DNA from: Beutenbergia cavernae DSM 12333
Lineage (GTDB): Bacteria > Actinomycetota > Actinomycetes > Actinomycetales > Beutenbergiaceae
Reading direction: 5' to 3'
Assembly (NCBI RefSeq): GCF_000023105.1
Contig: NC_012669.1
Coordinates: 4,341,025-4,405,024 of the forward strand
DNA: 64,000 nucleotides
Made by a program: the position numbers and the translations under genes. Below, one piece after another: positions 33,395 to 41,455 of this stretch. A model generated the notes under the pieces. That model saw nothing but the letters and a program-made list of their open reading frames with translations, was not told the origin of the DNA and did no database searches. The number at the start of each line of letters is the position of its first letter. Position 1 is the stretch's first letter.

Positions 33395-35563
33395 CTACTC
33401 CTTGCGGTCGTCCTCGGCGAGCCTCGCGAGCATGGCGTTGTACTCCGCGAGCTGGGCGTCGCCGTCGCGGTCGGCGGCACGGTCGGTGCGGCGCGCGAGT
33501 CGCTCGTCGTCGCGCGACCAGGCGATCGCGATCGCGATGGCGAGCACGAGCGACGGGATCTCGCCGATCCCCCACGTGATCGCGCCGCCCTGCTGCTGGT
33601 CGGCGATCGCGTCGACCCCCCAGGGCAGCCCGAGCCCGCCGAAGTAGTCGGCGGCGATCAGCGCCGTCATGGTGGTGAGCGCGAGGCCGAAGAACGCGTG
33701 GAACGCCATCGTCGCGAAGAGCAGCAGGAGTCGGAACGGGTAGGCCGGGCGCTTCGGTCCGGGGTCGATCCCGATGAGCGCGTTGACGAACAGGTACCCG
33801 GCGAGCGAGAAGTGCACCACCATCGCGACGTGGCCGACGTGCGACGTCAGCGCCAGCTCGAACAGGCCCGTGAAGTAGAAGACGATCATCGACCCGGCGA
33901 AGTTCACGGCGGCGATGATCGGGTTCGAGAAGAACGCCGCCACTCGTGAGGAGACGAGCGCCAGGAGCCACTCGCGCGGCCCGCGGGAGCCGTCCGAGCG
34001 GGACGGCAGGGCGCGCAGCGCGAGCGTGACCGGCGCGCCGAGCACCAGGAAGATCGGCACGACCATCACGAGCATCATGTGCTGGACCATGTGCGCGCTG
34101 AACAGGATGTGGCCGTAGACCGCCGCGCCGCCGTTCGTCACCCACGCGAACAGGACGAGGCCCGCGAGCCAGGACACGGTGCGCGGCCACGACCAGGCGT
34201 CGCCCCGATGCCGCAGCCGCCACACCCAGCCGAGGTACACGCCGATCCCGGCGAGGGCCAGCAGGCCGAACAGCACGTCCGGCGAGAACTCGGTGAACCA
34301 ACGCAGCGCCGTCGGCTCCGGCGGCACGGGGCGCCCGGTGATGAGCTCCGCGGGGCTGACGGCGCTCGGCGTCTGCGGGACCGGCGGCGCGCTGGACCCG
34401 AGCGCGACGGCGACGCCCATGACGGCGCCCATCACCACGACCTCGCCGGCCGCCAGCCGCCAGAACGCGGCCGTGCGCAGCGCGCTCGTGCCGGCGGCGG
34501 CGGACGCCCGCAAAGCCGGGATCGTGGACCGGCGGTGCCACCAGCCGGCGGCGCCGAGCACGACGAGCAGGGCCGCCTTGACGAGCACGAGCACGCCGTA
34601 CCGGGTGGCGAGGCCGTCGAGCCCGCCGATCCGGATCCACGCGTTCACGACGCCGGAGATCGCCACGAGCGCGTACGCCCAGATCGCCAGCGCGGAGTAC
34701 CGGGCGACGGCGTCGGGCAGGTCACGACCGGTGCGGTTCGCCGTGAGGCACAGGACGGCGAGCCCGCCGGCCCACAGCGTGACGCCGACGAGGTGGAGCC
34801 AGAGGGACGACACCGCCAGGTCGTGGCTCGCGGCCCCCGCGGCGTGCCCGGTCAGGGCAGTCGGGGCGAGGGCGGCGAGCGCGGCGACGCCCGTCCATGC
34901 GGCGCTGGTGTACCCGCCGACACCCACGGCGAGGACCGCCGTCACCCCGACCATCACGACGCCCACGAGACCCGAGCGGCCCGCCTCGATCTGCGTGACG
35001 TAGTAGCCGAGCTCCTCGCCGAAGTTCTCCCCGCCGAGCGGCCGCCCGGCCGTGTTGGCGTACGTGAAGACGAGCTGGACGACGGCGGCCAGCGTCCAGG
35101 CGACGGCCGCGCCCGCGGCGAGGGCCTGCGCCCGTCGCCACGCGGCGCCGTCGGGCGTCGGCGTTCTTCGGGACGTGCGCGGGAACACCGTGTGCGGTCT
35201 GGAGTCGTTCGTTGTGTGCGTTTCGCGCGGCCCGCCGGCACGCGGGAGGACGACGGCGCACATCACCAGGGCGCCGATCGTCAGGGCCGTCGTGAGCTGG
35301 ACGACGGTGGTCACGACCGGCAGCCCCCAGCGCACGAGCGCGCCCGGGTCGGCGATGACCTCCGGCAGGGCGGCCCCGCTGAACGCGATGCCGAGGAGTC
35401 CGGCGACGACGGCCACCGGTACCGCGGCGATCGCGGCGCGGACGGCGAGCGCGGCGCCGCGGGACGGCTCGCCGTCGCCCGTCCGGCCCGGGAGATCGGG
35501 GCTCGACGGCGTCGCGCGGGCAGCCTGCGAGGTCACCCGATCAGGGTAGGTCGTCCGCGCCAT
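33395..35563 (-). CDS. CopD-CtaG fusion: copper export/cytochrome oxidase copper-assembly membrane protein
   Basis: 722 residues, about 14-16 TM segments. Residues about 35-400 correspond to a CopD-like copper-resistance domain (SLWLHLVGVTLWAGGLAVLCLTANRTG). Residues about 430-690 are a caa3-CtaG domain (VTNGGAAVYGHILFSAHMVQHMMLVMVVPIFLVLGAPVTLALRAL) with the conserved His-Met-x-x-His-Met metal-site residues. The fusion is common in actinobacteria and probably handles copper for cytochrome c oxidase assembly or copper tolerance in the plasma membrane. ATG 35563 lacks a ribosome site; GTG 35536 is an alternative start. A large palindrome lies just upstream. Confidence 0.9.
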   Translation of the reverse strand: MARTTYPDRVTSQAARATPSSPDLPGRTGDGEPSRGAALAVRAAIAAVPVAVVAGLLGIAFSGAALPEVIADPGALVRWGLPVVTTVVQLTTALTIGALVMCAVVLPRAGGPRETHTTNDSRPHTVFPRTSRRTPTPDGAAWRRAQALAAGAAVAWTLAAVVQLVFTYANTAGRPLGGENFGEELGYYVTQIEAGRSGLVGVVMVGVTAVLAVGVGGYTSAAWTGVAALAALAPTALTGHAAGAASHDLAVSSLWLHLVGVTLWAGGLAVLCLTANRTGRDLPDAVARYSALAIWAYALVAISGVVNAWIRIGGLDGLATRYGVLVLVKAALLVVLGAAGWWHRRSTIPALRASAAAGTSALRTAAFWRLAAGEVVVMGAVMGVAVALGSSAPPVPQTPSAVSPAELITGRPVPPEPTALRWFTEFSPDVLFGLLALAGIGVYLGWVWRLRHRGDAWSWPRTVSWLAGLVLFAWVTNGGAAVYGHILFSAHMVQHMMLVMVVPIFLVLGAPVTLALRALPSRSDGSRGPREWLLALVSSRVAAFFSNPIIAAVNFAGSMIVFYFTGLFELALTSHVGHVAMVVHFSLAGYLFVNALIGIDPGPKRPAYPFRLLLLFATMAFHAFFGLALTTMTALIAADYFGGLGLPWGVDAIADQQQGGAITWGIGEIPSLVLAIAIAIAWSRDDERLARRTDRAADRDGDAQLAEYNAMLARLAEDDRKE

Positions 35564-35607
35564 GGGCCGACGCCGGCCGTGCGGTCGGCGGTTGACGCGT
35601 CGCAGCG

Positions 35608-35664
35608 GGCGGGAGTGGGGTGGGTTCGGGAGCGATGCGCTCCCGGATCGACCCCACTCCCGCC
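35608..35664. repeat. 57-bp nested palindrome
   Basis: Outer arms 35608-35621 and 35651-35664 (GGCGGGAGTGGGGT and its complement) match over 14 of 14 bases. Inside them CGGGAGCG (35627-35634) and CGCTCCCG (35638-35645) form a second perfect stem around a 3-base loop. It touches the stop codon of the upstream kinase-like gene. No T-run on either side. Confidence 0.8.
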
Positions 35665-36419
35665 TACTCGACGAGCCCCCGGTTCGCCCGCGACCACGCC
35701 ACGCGCGCCGCAAGCACGTCGAGGTGCCCGCCGCCGACCCACGTGACCTGCGGTTCGATCCCCCGCTCGGCGAGCGAGGCCGCATAGGCGATCGTCGCCT
35801 CCTGCCGGGCGATGACGGCGTCGACCAGGCCGTCCGTCGAGGTCAGCCCGTAGGCGCGCGCGAACACGGAGATCCGGCGCCGGCGGTCGGGCGGCGCCGC
35901 GAAGCCGTGCCAGCGCACGGCCTCGGCGTCGTCCCGGAACGGAGCGAAGTACTCGAGGGCGTACGCGACGTCGTCGAGCGGCGGCCCTGGATACGCGAGG
36001 TCCCAGTCGAACAGGCCGGTCGCCTCGCCGTCGGCCCACGTCATGTTCCACGGACCGGGGTCGCCGTGGCAGATGACGTGCGTCTGCCCGTCGGTCGACG
36101 CCGCGGGCGGGTGCGCCCACCCCGCTCCCGCCGGCGGCTGCCACCCGCGGCTCACGTCGTGGACCCGCCGGAGCAGCCGCGCGGCGGACGCCAGTCCACG
36201 CTCGCTCGCCTGGTGCGGCCAGCACGCCGGCCCCGCGTCGCCGGGCAGCAGGCGCACGGTCTCTACGTCGCCGTCGATGCCGAGCGGCTCCGGCACCCCC
36301 GCGATCCCGGAGGCACGCAGGTGCCGCAGCAGCGCGTGGACGGTCGGGGTCCACGCCTGCGCCGGGCGGTGCACGACGTCGCCGACGACGGCGACCCGCG
36401 GCGTCTCCGGTTCGCTCAC
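35664..36419 (-). CDS. Aminoglycoside phosphotransferase (APH)-family protein
   Basis: 251 residues from GTG 36419. Kinase-like fold with the catalytic loop HVICHGDPGPWNMTW (about residues 117-131; HGDxxxxN intact) and the metal Asp in GLFDWDLAYPGPPLDDVAYAL. It lacks the longer N-lobe of choline kinases, being only slightly shorter than standard APH proteins. Such genes are common in actinobacteria and usually phosphorylate unknown small molecules; resistance should not be assumed. A nested palindrome covers its stop codon, and a 19-bp tandem repeat lies upstream of its start. Confidence 0.85.
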   Translation of the reverse strand: MSEPETPRVAVVGDVVHRPAQAWTPTVHALLRHLRASGIAGVPEPLGIDGDVETVRLLPGDAGPACWPHQASERGLASAARLLRRVHDVSRGWQPPAGAGWAHPPAASTDGQTHVICHGDPGPWNMTWADGEATGLFDWDLAYPGPPLDDVAYALEYFAPFRDDAEAVRWHGFAAPPDRRRRISVFARAYGLTSTDGLVDAVIARQEATIAYAASLAERGIEPQVTWVGGGHLDVLAARVAWSRANRGLVE

Positions 36420-36467
36420 CCGGCCAGTCCACCGTCCGGCGCCCGACAGCACCACCCCATTACCGCC

Positions 36468-36552
36468 AGTGCGGGGTGTGCGCGCGAGTGCGGGGTGTGC
36501 GCGCGAGTGCGGTGCGGCACGGCCCGCACTCGGACGCACGCACCGCACCCGG
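36468..36552. repeat. 19-bp-period tandem repeat with inverted companions
   Basis: AGTGCGGGGTGTGCGCGCG starts at 36468 and again at 36487; a degraded third copy starts at 36506. Beyond it, CCGCACTCG and GCACGCACCGCACCC are reverse-complement versions of the same words, so the locus can fold back on itself. Confidence 0.75.
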
Positions 36553-36711
36553 GACGCCGCACCCGGGAGCCCGGCTCCGGGACGGTCCGTGTCGAGGAAC
36601 GCTCGGGTCACGGCAGGGTCACCGCCACGTGACCACCGGGTGAAGATCCCTCGCAGACCCCCGGCAGGGGACCTCTCCCCATGGCCGGACGGCGAAGGGT
36701 CAAGGTACGAC

Positions 36712-36720
36712 TGGCATAAT
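36712..36720 (+). promoter_or_regulatory. Extended -10 promoter element of the MoxR operon
   Basis: TGGCATAAT fits the extended -10 consensus TGnTATAAT with one mismatch and is the most AT-rich hexamer in the gap. It is 33 bases before the MoxR ATG. No good -35 box is seen, as is usual with extended -10 promoters. Confidence 0.55.
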
Positions 36721-36753
36721 CGCCCAGTCCGTCCACGACCCGAGCGGGGCTCC

Positions 36754-37797
36754 ATGACCACCAATCTCACGTCCGCGCAGGCCGCTCCGGCGCCGCACCT
36801 CGCGCCGACGACGAGCCCAATCTCCTACGACGACACCCAGCGCGCCAACGAGCTGCTCGGCAGCATCAGCCGCGTGTTCGACCAGCGCATCGTCGGCCAG
36901 CACGCCCTGCGCACCGCGCTCGTCACGTCGCTGCTCGCGAGCGGTCACGTGCTGCTCGAGTCGGTGCCGGGCCTGGCGAAGACGCTCTCCGCGCAGACGC
37001 TCGCCGCCTCCGTCGGCGGGAGCTTCCACCGCATCCAGTGCACGCCTGACCTCATGCCGAACGACATCATCGGCACCCAGATCTACAACTACGCGACCGG
37101 CGAGTTCTCCACGCAGCTCGGCCCCGTGCACGCGAACCTCGTGCTCCTCGACGAGATCAACCGGTCGAGCGCCAAGACGCAGTCCGCGATGCTCGAGGCG
37201 ATGCAGGAGAAGCAGACGTCGATCGGCGGCGAGGTCTTCAAGCTCCCGAAGCCGTTCATGGTGCTGGCCACGCAGAACCCCATCGAGGAGGAGGGCACGT
37301 ACGTCCTCCCCGAGGCGCAGATGGACCGCTTCCTCATGAAGGAGGTCCTCACCTACCCCGCGCCCGACGACGAGGTGGACATCCTGCAGCGGATGGCGTC
37401 CGGGGCTCTCACCGCGCCGCTCACCACCCAGCCGATCGCGCTCGCGGACGTCGAGTTCCTCCAGAAGCTCGTCGACAAGGTCTACGTCGACACGTCGATC
37501 AAGCAGTACATCGTCGCGATCATCAACACGACCCGCGGCGGCGGGCCGCGGCCCCTGCCCGGCCTCAACCAGCACGTCCGGGTCGGCGCCTCGCCGCGTG
37601 GCTCGATCGCGCTCATGCGGGTCGCGCAGGCGCTCGCCCTCCAGAGCGGCCGCTCCTACGTGGTGCCCGACGACGTCAAGGCGCTCCGCCACGCCGTCCT
37701 CCGGCATCGCATCGTCCGCACGTACGACGCGCTCGCGAACAACGTGCCGCCGGAGTCCCTCATCGACGCCGTGTTCGCCGCCGTCCCGAGCCCCTAG
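36754..37797 (+). CDS. MoxR-family AAA+ ATPase
   Basis: 347 residues from ATG 36754. MoxR hallmarks: HVLLESVPGLAKTLSAQTLA (Walker A), FHRIQCTPDLMPNDIIGT, LVLLDEINRSSAKTQSAMLEAMQE (Walker B) and MVLATQNPIEEEGTYVLPEAQMDRFLMK (sensor 1), then the lid domain GASPRGSIALMRVAQALAL. MoxR proteins act as chaperones that remodel or insert metal cofactors with VWA-domain partners. First gene of a six-gene operon (MoxR, DUF58, TM protein, two VWA proteins, TM/low-complexity protein) matching the Bat/aerotolerance arrangement. Confidence 0.95.
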   Translation: MTTNLTSAQAAPAPHLAPTTSPISYDDTQRANELLGSISRVFDQRIVGQHALRTALVTSLLASGHVLLESVPGLAKTLSAQTLAASVGGSFHRIQCTPDLMPNDIIGTQIYNYATGEFSTQLGPVHANLVLLDEINRSSAKTQSAMLEAMQEKQTSIGGEVFKLPKPFMVLATQNPIEEEGTYVLPEAQMDRFLMKEVLTYPAPDDEVDILQRMASGALTAPLTTQPIALADVEFLQKLVDKVYVDTSIKQYIVAIINTTRGGGPRPLPGLNQHVRVGASPRGSIALMRVAQALALQSGRSYVVPDDVKALRHAVLRHRIVRTYDALANNVPPESLIDAVFAAVPSP

Positions 37798-37805
37798 GCC
37801 CGCCC

Positions 37806-38732
37806 ATGGCAGCCGTCCCCCCATCCGGAGGCTCGGCGCGGTCCTCCACCGCGCACTCCCGCCTGGCTCAGGTCCGGGCGCGCCTCGACCTGCCCACCGT
37901 CCGCAAGGCGGCGGGCCTCCTCGAGGGACGGCACCGCTCGATCTACTCCGGCCACGGCCAGGACTTCGACGAGATGGCGCTGTACGTGCCCGGCGACGAC
38001 GTCGGCGACATCGACTGGAAGGCGTCCGCCAGCAACGGCATCCCCGTGATCCGGCGCTTCCAGCGGGAGTCGAACCTCGCGATGGTGCTCGCGGTCGACA
38101 CCGGCCGGAACATGGCGGCCCTCGCGCCGGGCGGCGGCACGAAGGCCGACGTCGTCAGGTTCGCCGCCGACGTCATCGCGTACCTCGCGCGGGGCCGCGG
38201 CGACCTGCTCGCACTGGTCGCGGGCGACGACGAGCGCATCGTCCAGATCCCCGCCCGCGGCGGCACCGAGCACATGGAGATGTTGCTGCGCCGCATCGAC
38301 GCGATGCTCGAGCTCGCCGCCCCGCCGTCGAACATCGGGCACGTGCTCGACCGTGTGCTCACCTGGTTCTCCCGACGCAGCCTCGTCGTCGTCATCACCG
38401 ACGAGGCCCGGCCCGGTCTCGAGAACGAGCTCGCCCTCAAGCGGCTGCGCACGCGCCACGAGGTGATGATCATCCAGATCGCCGATGCGCTCCCCACGGA
38501 CTTCGGGGACGAGGCGGTCGACGACGTCGACGTGCCCCTCGACGTGCCCGAGTTCCTGCGTGCCCGCAAGGACCTCGCGGCCGAGGCGCGCGACCTCGCC
38601 GAGCGACGCCGGGCCGACGTCGCCGCGATGCTGCGCCGTCACGGCGTGCAGGCCGTCACCGTGCGCACCGAGGAGGACCTCGTCAACTCGCTCATCCGCC
38701 TGCTCAGGAGGCAGAAGCGTGCCGGGCGCTGA
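37806..38732 (+). CDS. DUF58 domain protein (MoxR operon)
   Basis: 308 residues. The DUF58 core is residues about 70-115 (GHGQDFDEMALYVPGDDVGDIDWKASASNGIPVIRRFQRESN), including the conserved DxRxYxxGDDxRxIDW-like motif. A VWA-like fold follows (VLAVDTGRNMAAL ... DLLALVAGDDERIV ... LVVVITDEA), where the MIDAS-like motif is DTGRN rather than DxSxS, so metal binding is doubtful. DUF58 proteins accompany MoxR ATPases throughout bacteria. It begins 8 bases after the MoxR stop and overlaps the next gene by 14 bases. Confidence 0.92.
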   Translation: MAAVPPSGGSARSSTAHSRLAQVRARLDLPTVRKAAGLLEGRHRSIYSGHGQDFDEMALYVPGDDVGDIDWKASASNGIPVIRRFQRESNLAMVLAVDTGRNMAALAPGGGTKADVVRFAADVIAYLARGRGDLLALVAGDDERIVQIPARGGTEHMEMLLRRIDAMLELAAPPSNIGHVLDRVLTWFSRRSLVVVITDEARPGLENELALKRLRTRHEVMIIQIADALPTDFGDEAVDDVDVPLDVPEFLRARKDLAAEARDLAERRRADVAAMLRRHGVQAVTVRTEEDLVNSLIRLLRRQKRAGR

Positions 38733-39234
38733 CCTCGGCGCGGAGCGCGGCCTGACGGCCCCCCTCCTCGCGATCCCCGCGGACCCGGTCCCGCCGAGCC
38801 AGTACTCCTGGTGGGTGTGGACGATCGGGCTGGTCCTGCTCGCGCTCATCGCCGCCTGGTACGTGTTCGTGTTCCGGTCCACACGCCCGCGGCCCGCCGA
38901 CGGCGAAGAGGGCCGGCGCGGGCACGACCCGTACGAGGCCCTCCGGGCCGAGTACCTCGCCGAGGTCGAGGAGGCGTACGAGCGGTACCAGGGCGGGACC
39001 TCCGACCTGCGCGGCCTCCACCTGGACTACAACCACATCATGCGGCAGTTCGCGTCGGAGCGGGTCGGCGTCGACGCCAGCTCGCTCACCGTGACCGAGC
39101 TCGGCCGGCTCGAGCACAGCGACTCCCTCGTCGCGCTGCTGGAGGACTACCAGGAGCCGGCGTTCGCGACGTCGTCGGACGCCCAGGCCCTCACCGCCAC
39201 CGAGCAGGCCCGGGAGGTGATCCGCACATGGTGA
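38719..39234 (+). CDS. Single-TM protein of the MoxR/VWA operon
   Basis: 171 residues from GTG 38719 (CAGGAGG 9 bases upstream), overlapping the DUF58 gene by 14 bases. One TM segment, SQYSWWVWTIGLVLLALIAAWYVFVF (residues about 27-52), is followed by a cytosolic helical domain (YEALRAEYLAEVEEAYERYQGG ... LEHSDSLVALLEDYQEPAFAT). Position and topology match the DUF4381-like component that follows DUF58 in Bat-type operons, and I infer that role from position. The next gene starts 7 bases before its stop. Confidence 0.75.
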   Translation: MPGADLGAERGLTAPLLAIPADPVPPSQYSWWVWTIGLVLLALIAAWYVFVFRSTRPRPADGEEGRRGHDPYEALRAEYLAEVEEAYERYQGGTSDLRGLHLDYNHIMRQFASERVGVDASSLTVTELGRLEHSDSLVALLEDYQEPAFATSSDAQALTATEQAREVIRTW

Positions 39235-40259
39235 CCATGCACCCCTGGGCGATCTGGGCGACGATCGGCGTCATCGTGGTGGCCGGCGTCGTCGGCTACC
39301 TCACGCGCCGCGGACCCCGCTCGCAGGACTCGGTGCGGTGGGTGGCGAACGCGGGCTACCTCACGCAGCTCGCCTCGTACCGGAGCCGCCTGTCGCTCTA
39401 CCGGATCGGGCTCGCCGTCGTCGGCGCCGTGCTGCTCGTGGGCACCGTCGCCGCCGGGGCCGCCCTCGCGCGCCCCATCGACCGTCAGGTCCGCAACGAC
39501 GAGCTCGCCACGCGCGACATCGTGCTCTGCCTCGACGTCTCGGGCTCGATGGTCGAGTACGACACGCAGATCATCGACACGTACCTGCAGCTGCTCGACT
39601 CCTTCGAGGGGGAGCGCATCGCGCTGTCGATCTGGAACTCGACGTCCCGCACGGTCTTCCCGCTCACCGACGACTACACGCTCGTCCGGGAGGAGCTCGA
39701 GACGGCCCGCGCCGCGCTCGACTTCGACGTCGACTCGCTCGACGACTGGTCCTACGACCAGGAGGCCCTCGACCGGCTGCTCGCGTTCATCGCGGGCACC
39801 GAGGGCGGCGACGGCGAGTCGTCGTCGCTGGTCGGCGACGGTCTCGCGAGCTGCGGCCTGCTGTTCGACGAGTCGGAGACCGACCGGTCCCGCTCGATCA
39901 TCCTCGCCACCGACAACGAGGTGTTCGGCGAACCGGTCTACACGCTGCCCGAGGCGGGCGACTTCGTGACCGAGCGCGGGATCACGATCTTCGGGATCTA
40001 CGCCGGCGCCGTGACGTCGACGAGTGCGGCCCAGGAGAAGGAGTACCAGGACGTGGTCGCCGCGAACGGCGGCCTGTTCTTCACGAGCGACGACCCCGCC
40101 GCCGTCGACGGCATCATCGACAGCATCTCCAACCAGCAGGCGGTCGACCTCGACGCGACGCCGGAGGTCGTGATCTCCGACAGACCGGAGGCCATGTTCG
40201 CCGTGCTCGCGGTCTCCTCGGCCGCCTTCGTGCTGCTCGTCTGGAGGCTCCGCTCATGA
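39228..40259 (+). CDS. VWA-domain membrane protein (BatA-like)
   Basis: 343 residues. TM segments at about 8-25, 60-82 and 322-340 flank a von Willebrand factor A domain. The MIDAS motif is intact: D103-V-S105-G-S107 (LCLDVSGSMVEYD), with further candidate ligands in ILATDNE. BatA/BatB-type proteins act with MoxR ATPases in the envelope, and in several bacteria are linked to stress tolerance. The gene overlaps its upstream neighbour by 7 bases and the second VWA gene by 4 (ATGA). Confidence 0.9.
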   Translation: MVTMHPWAIWATIGVIVVAGVVGYLTRRGPRSQDSVRWVANAGYLTQLASYRSRLSLYRIGLAVVGAVLLVGTVAAGAALARPIDRQVRNDELATRDIVLCLDVSGSMVEYDTQIIDTYLQLLDSFEGERIALSIWNSTSRTVFPLTDDYTLVREELETARAALDFDVDSLDDWSYDQEALDRLLAFIAGTEGGDGESSSLVGDGLASCGLLFDESETDRSRSIILATDNEVFGEPVYTLPEAGDFVTERGITIFGIYAGAVTSTSAAQEKEYQDVVAANGGLFFTSDDPAAVDGIIDSISNQQAVDLDATPEVVISDRPEAMFAVLAVSSAAFVLLVWRLRS

Positions 40260-41455
40260 CCCTCCGGATGCTCTGGCCCCTCTGGGTCATCGTGATCGTG
40301 TTCGGCCCGCTGCTCGCCCTGACGATCTGGCAGGCGGTGCGCCACACCGGCGGACGCCGTCGCGACTGGTTCCGCCGCGCGGGCATCGTGGCCGGCGTCG
40401 TCGTCATCGGGCTCTGCCCGGCCGTCCCGGACCGGCAGGGGCAGACCCTGCAGTCGAACGCGGAGCTGTTCTTCGTCGTCGACCGCACCGGCTCCATGGC
40501 CGCCGAGGACTGGAACGGCGGGGCGCCGCGGCTCGACGGCGTCCGGAACGACCTCGTGGCCCTCACCGAGGCGATGGCCGGGGCGCGCTACTCGATCATC
40601 GGGTGGGACTCCCAGGCCACGCGCCAGCTGCCGCTGACGACCGACGCGCGGGCGGTGCGCTCGTGGGCCGACACGCTGCGCCAGGAGGTGTCCGCGTACT
40701 CCGCCGGCACCGCCGTCGACCGACCGCTCGAGGCGCTGCGCGACGCCCTGGAGGGCGCCGCCGAGCGCAACCCGGGCAACGTCCGGCTCGTCTTCTTCCT
40801 GTCCGACGGCGAGAACACGAACGGCGACGACTCCGCGGCGGGCGAGATGGCGTCGTACGAGGAGCTCGCGCCGCTGGTCGACGGCGGTGCGGTGCTCGGC
40901 TACGGCACGTCCGAGGGTGGCCGGATGCGCATGTACGACGGCACCGACGCGACGGGCGCGGGCACCGACGCCCCCTTCATCACCGACCCCACCCAGTCGG
41001 GTTCGCCTGACGCGATCTCCCGCATCGACGAGACGACGCTCCGCACGATCGCCGAGCAGCTCGGCGTGGAGTACTCGCACCGCATCGAGCCCAGCTCCGT
41101 CGACTCCCTCGTGTCGGGCATCGACGTGCAGGACATCGCGAGCGACGGACGGCGCGAGGTCACCACGTACACGGACGTGTACTGGCCGGCGGCGCTCGTC
41201 GTCGCGCTGCTGCTCGCGTGGGAGGCGTGGTCCATCGGCCGCTCCGTGCCTGCGGCGACCCGCGGCGACGACGACGGTCGCCGTGCTCGCGCGCGCGCCA
41301 GGTCACGGGAACGTGCGGCGGCGCAGTCGCGGACCGGCGCCGGGGCGAACGGGGCTCCGGCCCTGCCGCCGCTGCCCGGCGCGACCGCACCGCTCGACCC
41401 GGCGGGTGGCTCGGCACAGCAACCGATCGGCGCCGGACGAGGGGGGAACGGCTGA
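40256..41455 (+). CDS. Second VWA-domain membrane protein (BatB-like)
   Basis: 399 residues with TM segments at about 8-26, 42-56 and 305-325. The VWA domain starts ELFFVVDRTGSMAAEDW; the MIDAS motif is D76-R-T78-G-S80, with Thr in place of the first Ser, which can still supply a hydroxyl ligand. LVFFLSDGEN carries the later Asp. The C-terminal 75 residues are Arg/Ala/Pro-rich and disordered (ARARARSRERAAAQSRTGAG). It probably pairs with the preceding VWA protein. The last base of its TGA is the A of the next gene's ATG. Confidence 0.9.
   Translation: MTLRMLWPLWVIVIVFGPLLALTIWQAVRHTGGRRRDWFRRAGIVAGVVVIGLCPAVPDRQGQTLQSNAELFFVVDRTGSMAAEDWNGGAPRLDGVRNDLVALTEAMAGARYSIIGWDSQATRQLPLTTDARAVRSWADTLRQEVSAYSAGTAVDRPLEALRDALEGAAERNPGNVRLVFFLSDGENTNGDDSAAGEMASYEELAPLVDGGAVLGYGTSEGGRMRMYDGTDATGAGTDAPFITDPTQSGSPDAISRIDETTLRTIAEQLGVEYSHRIEPSSVDSLVSGIDVQDIASDGRREVTTYTDVYWPAALVVALLLAWEAWSIGRSVPAATRGDDDGRRARARARSRERAAAQSRTGAGANGAPALPPLPGATAPLDPAGGSAQQPIGAGRGGNG

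Larger units (their letters stand above)
36420..36753. other. 334-bp divergent intergenic region, mostly repeats plus a promoter
   Basis: This gap between the APH-like and MoxR genes has no convincing open frame. It holds a 19-bp-period tandem repeat with GCAC/GTGC-rich inverted companions (36468-36570) and, near the MoxR gene, an extended -10 promoter element. The remainder (36575-36700) shows nothing I can assign. Confidence 0.7.

Noticed and set aside
35664-36419. Aminoglycoside resistance gene
   Set aside because: The APH fold is shared by many small-molecule kinases; nothing in the sequence or context points to antibiotic modification.
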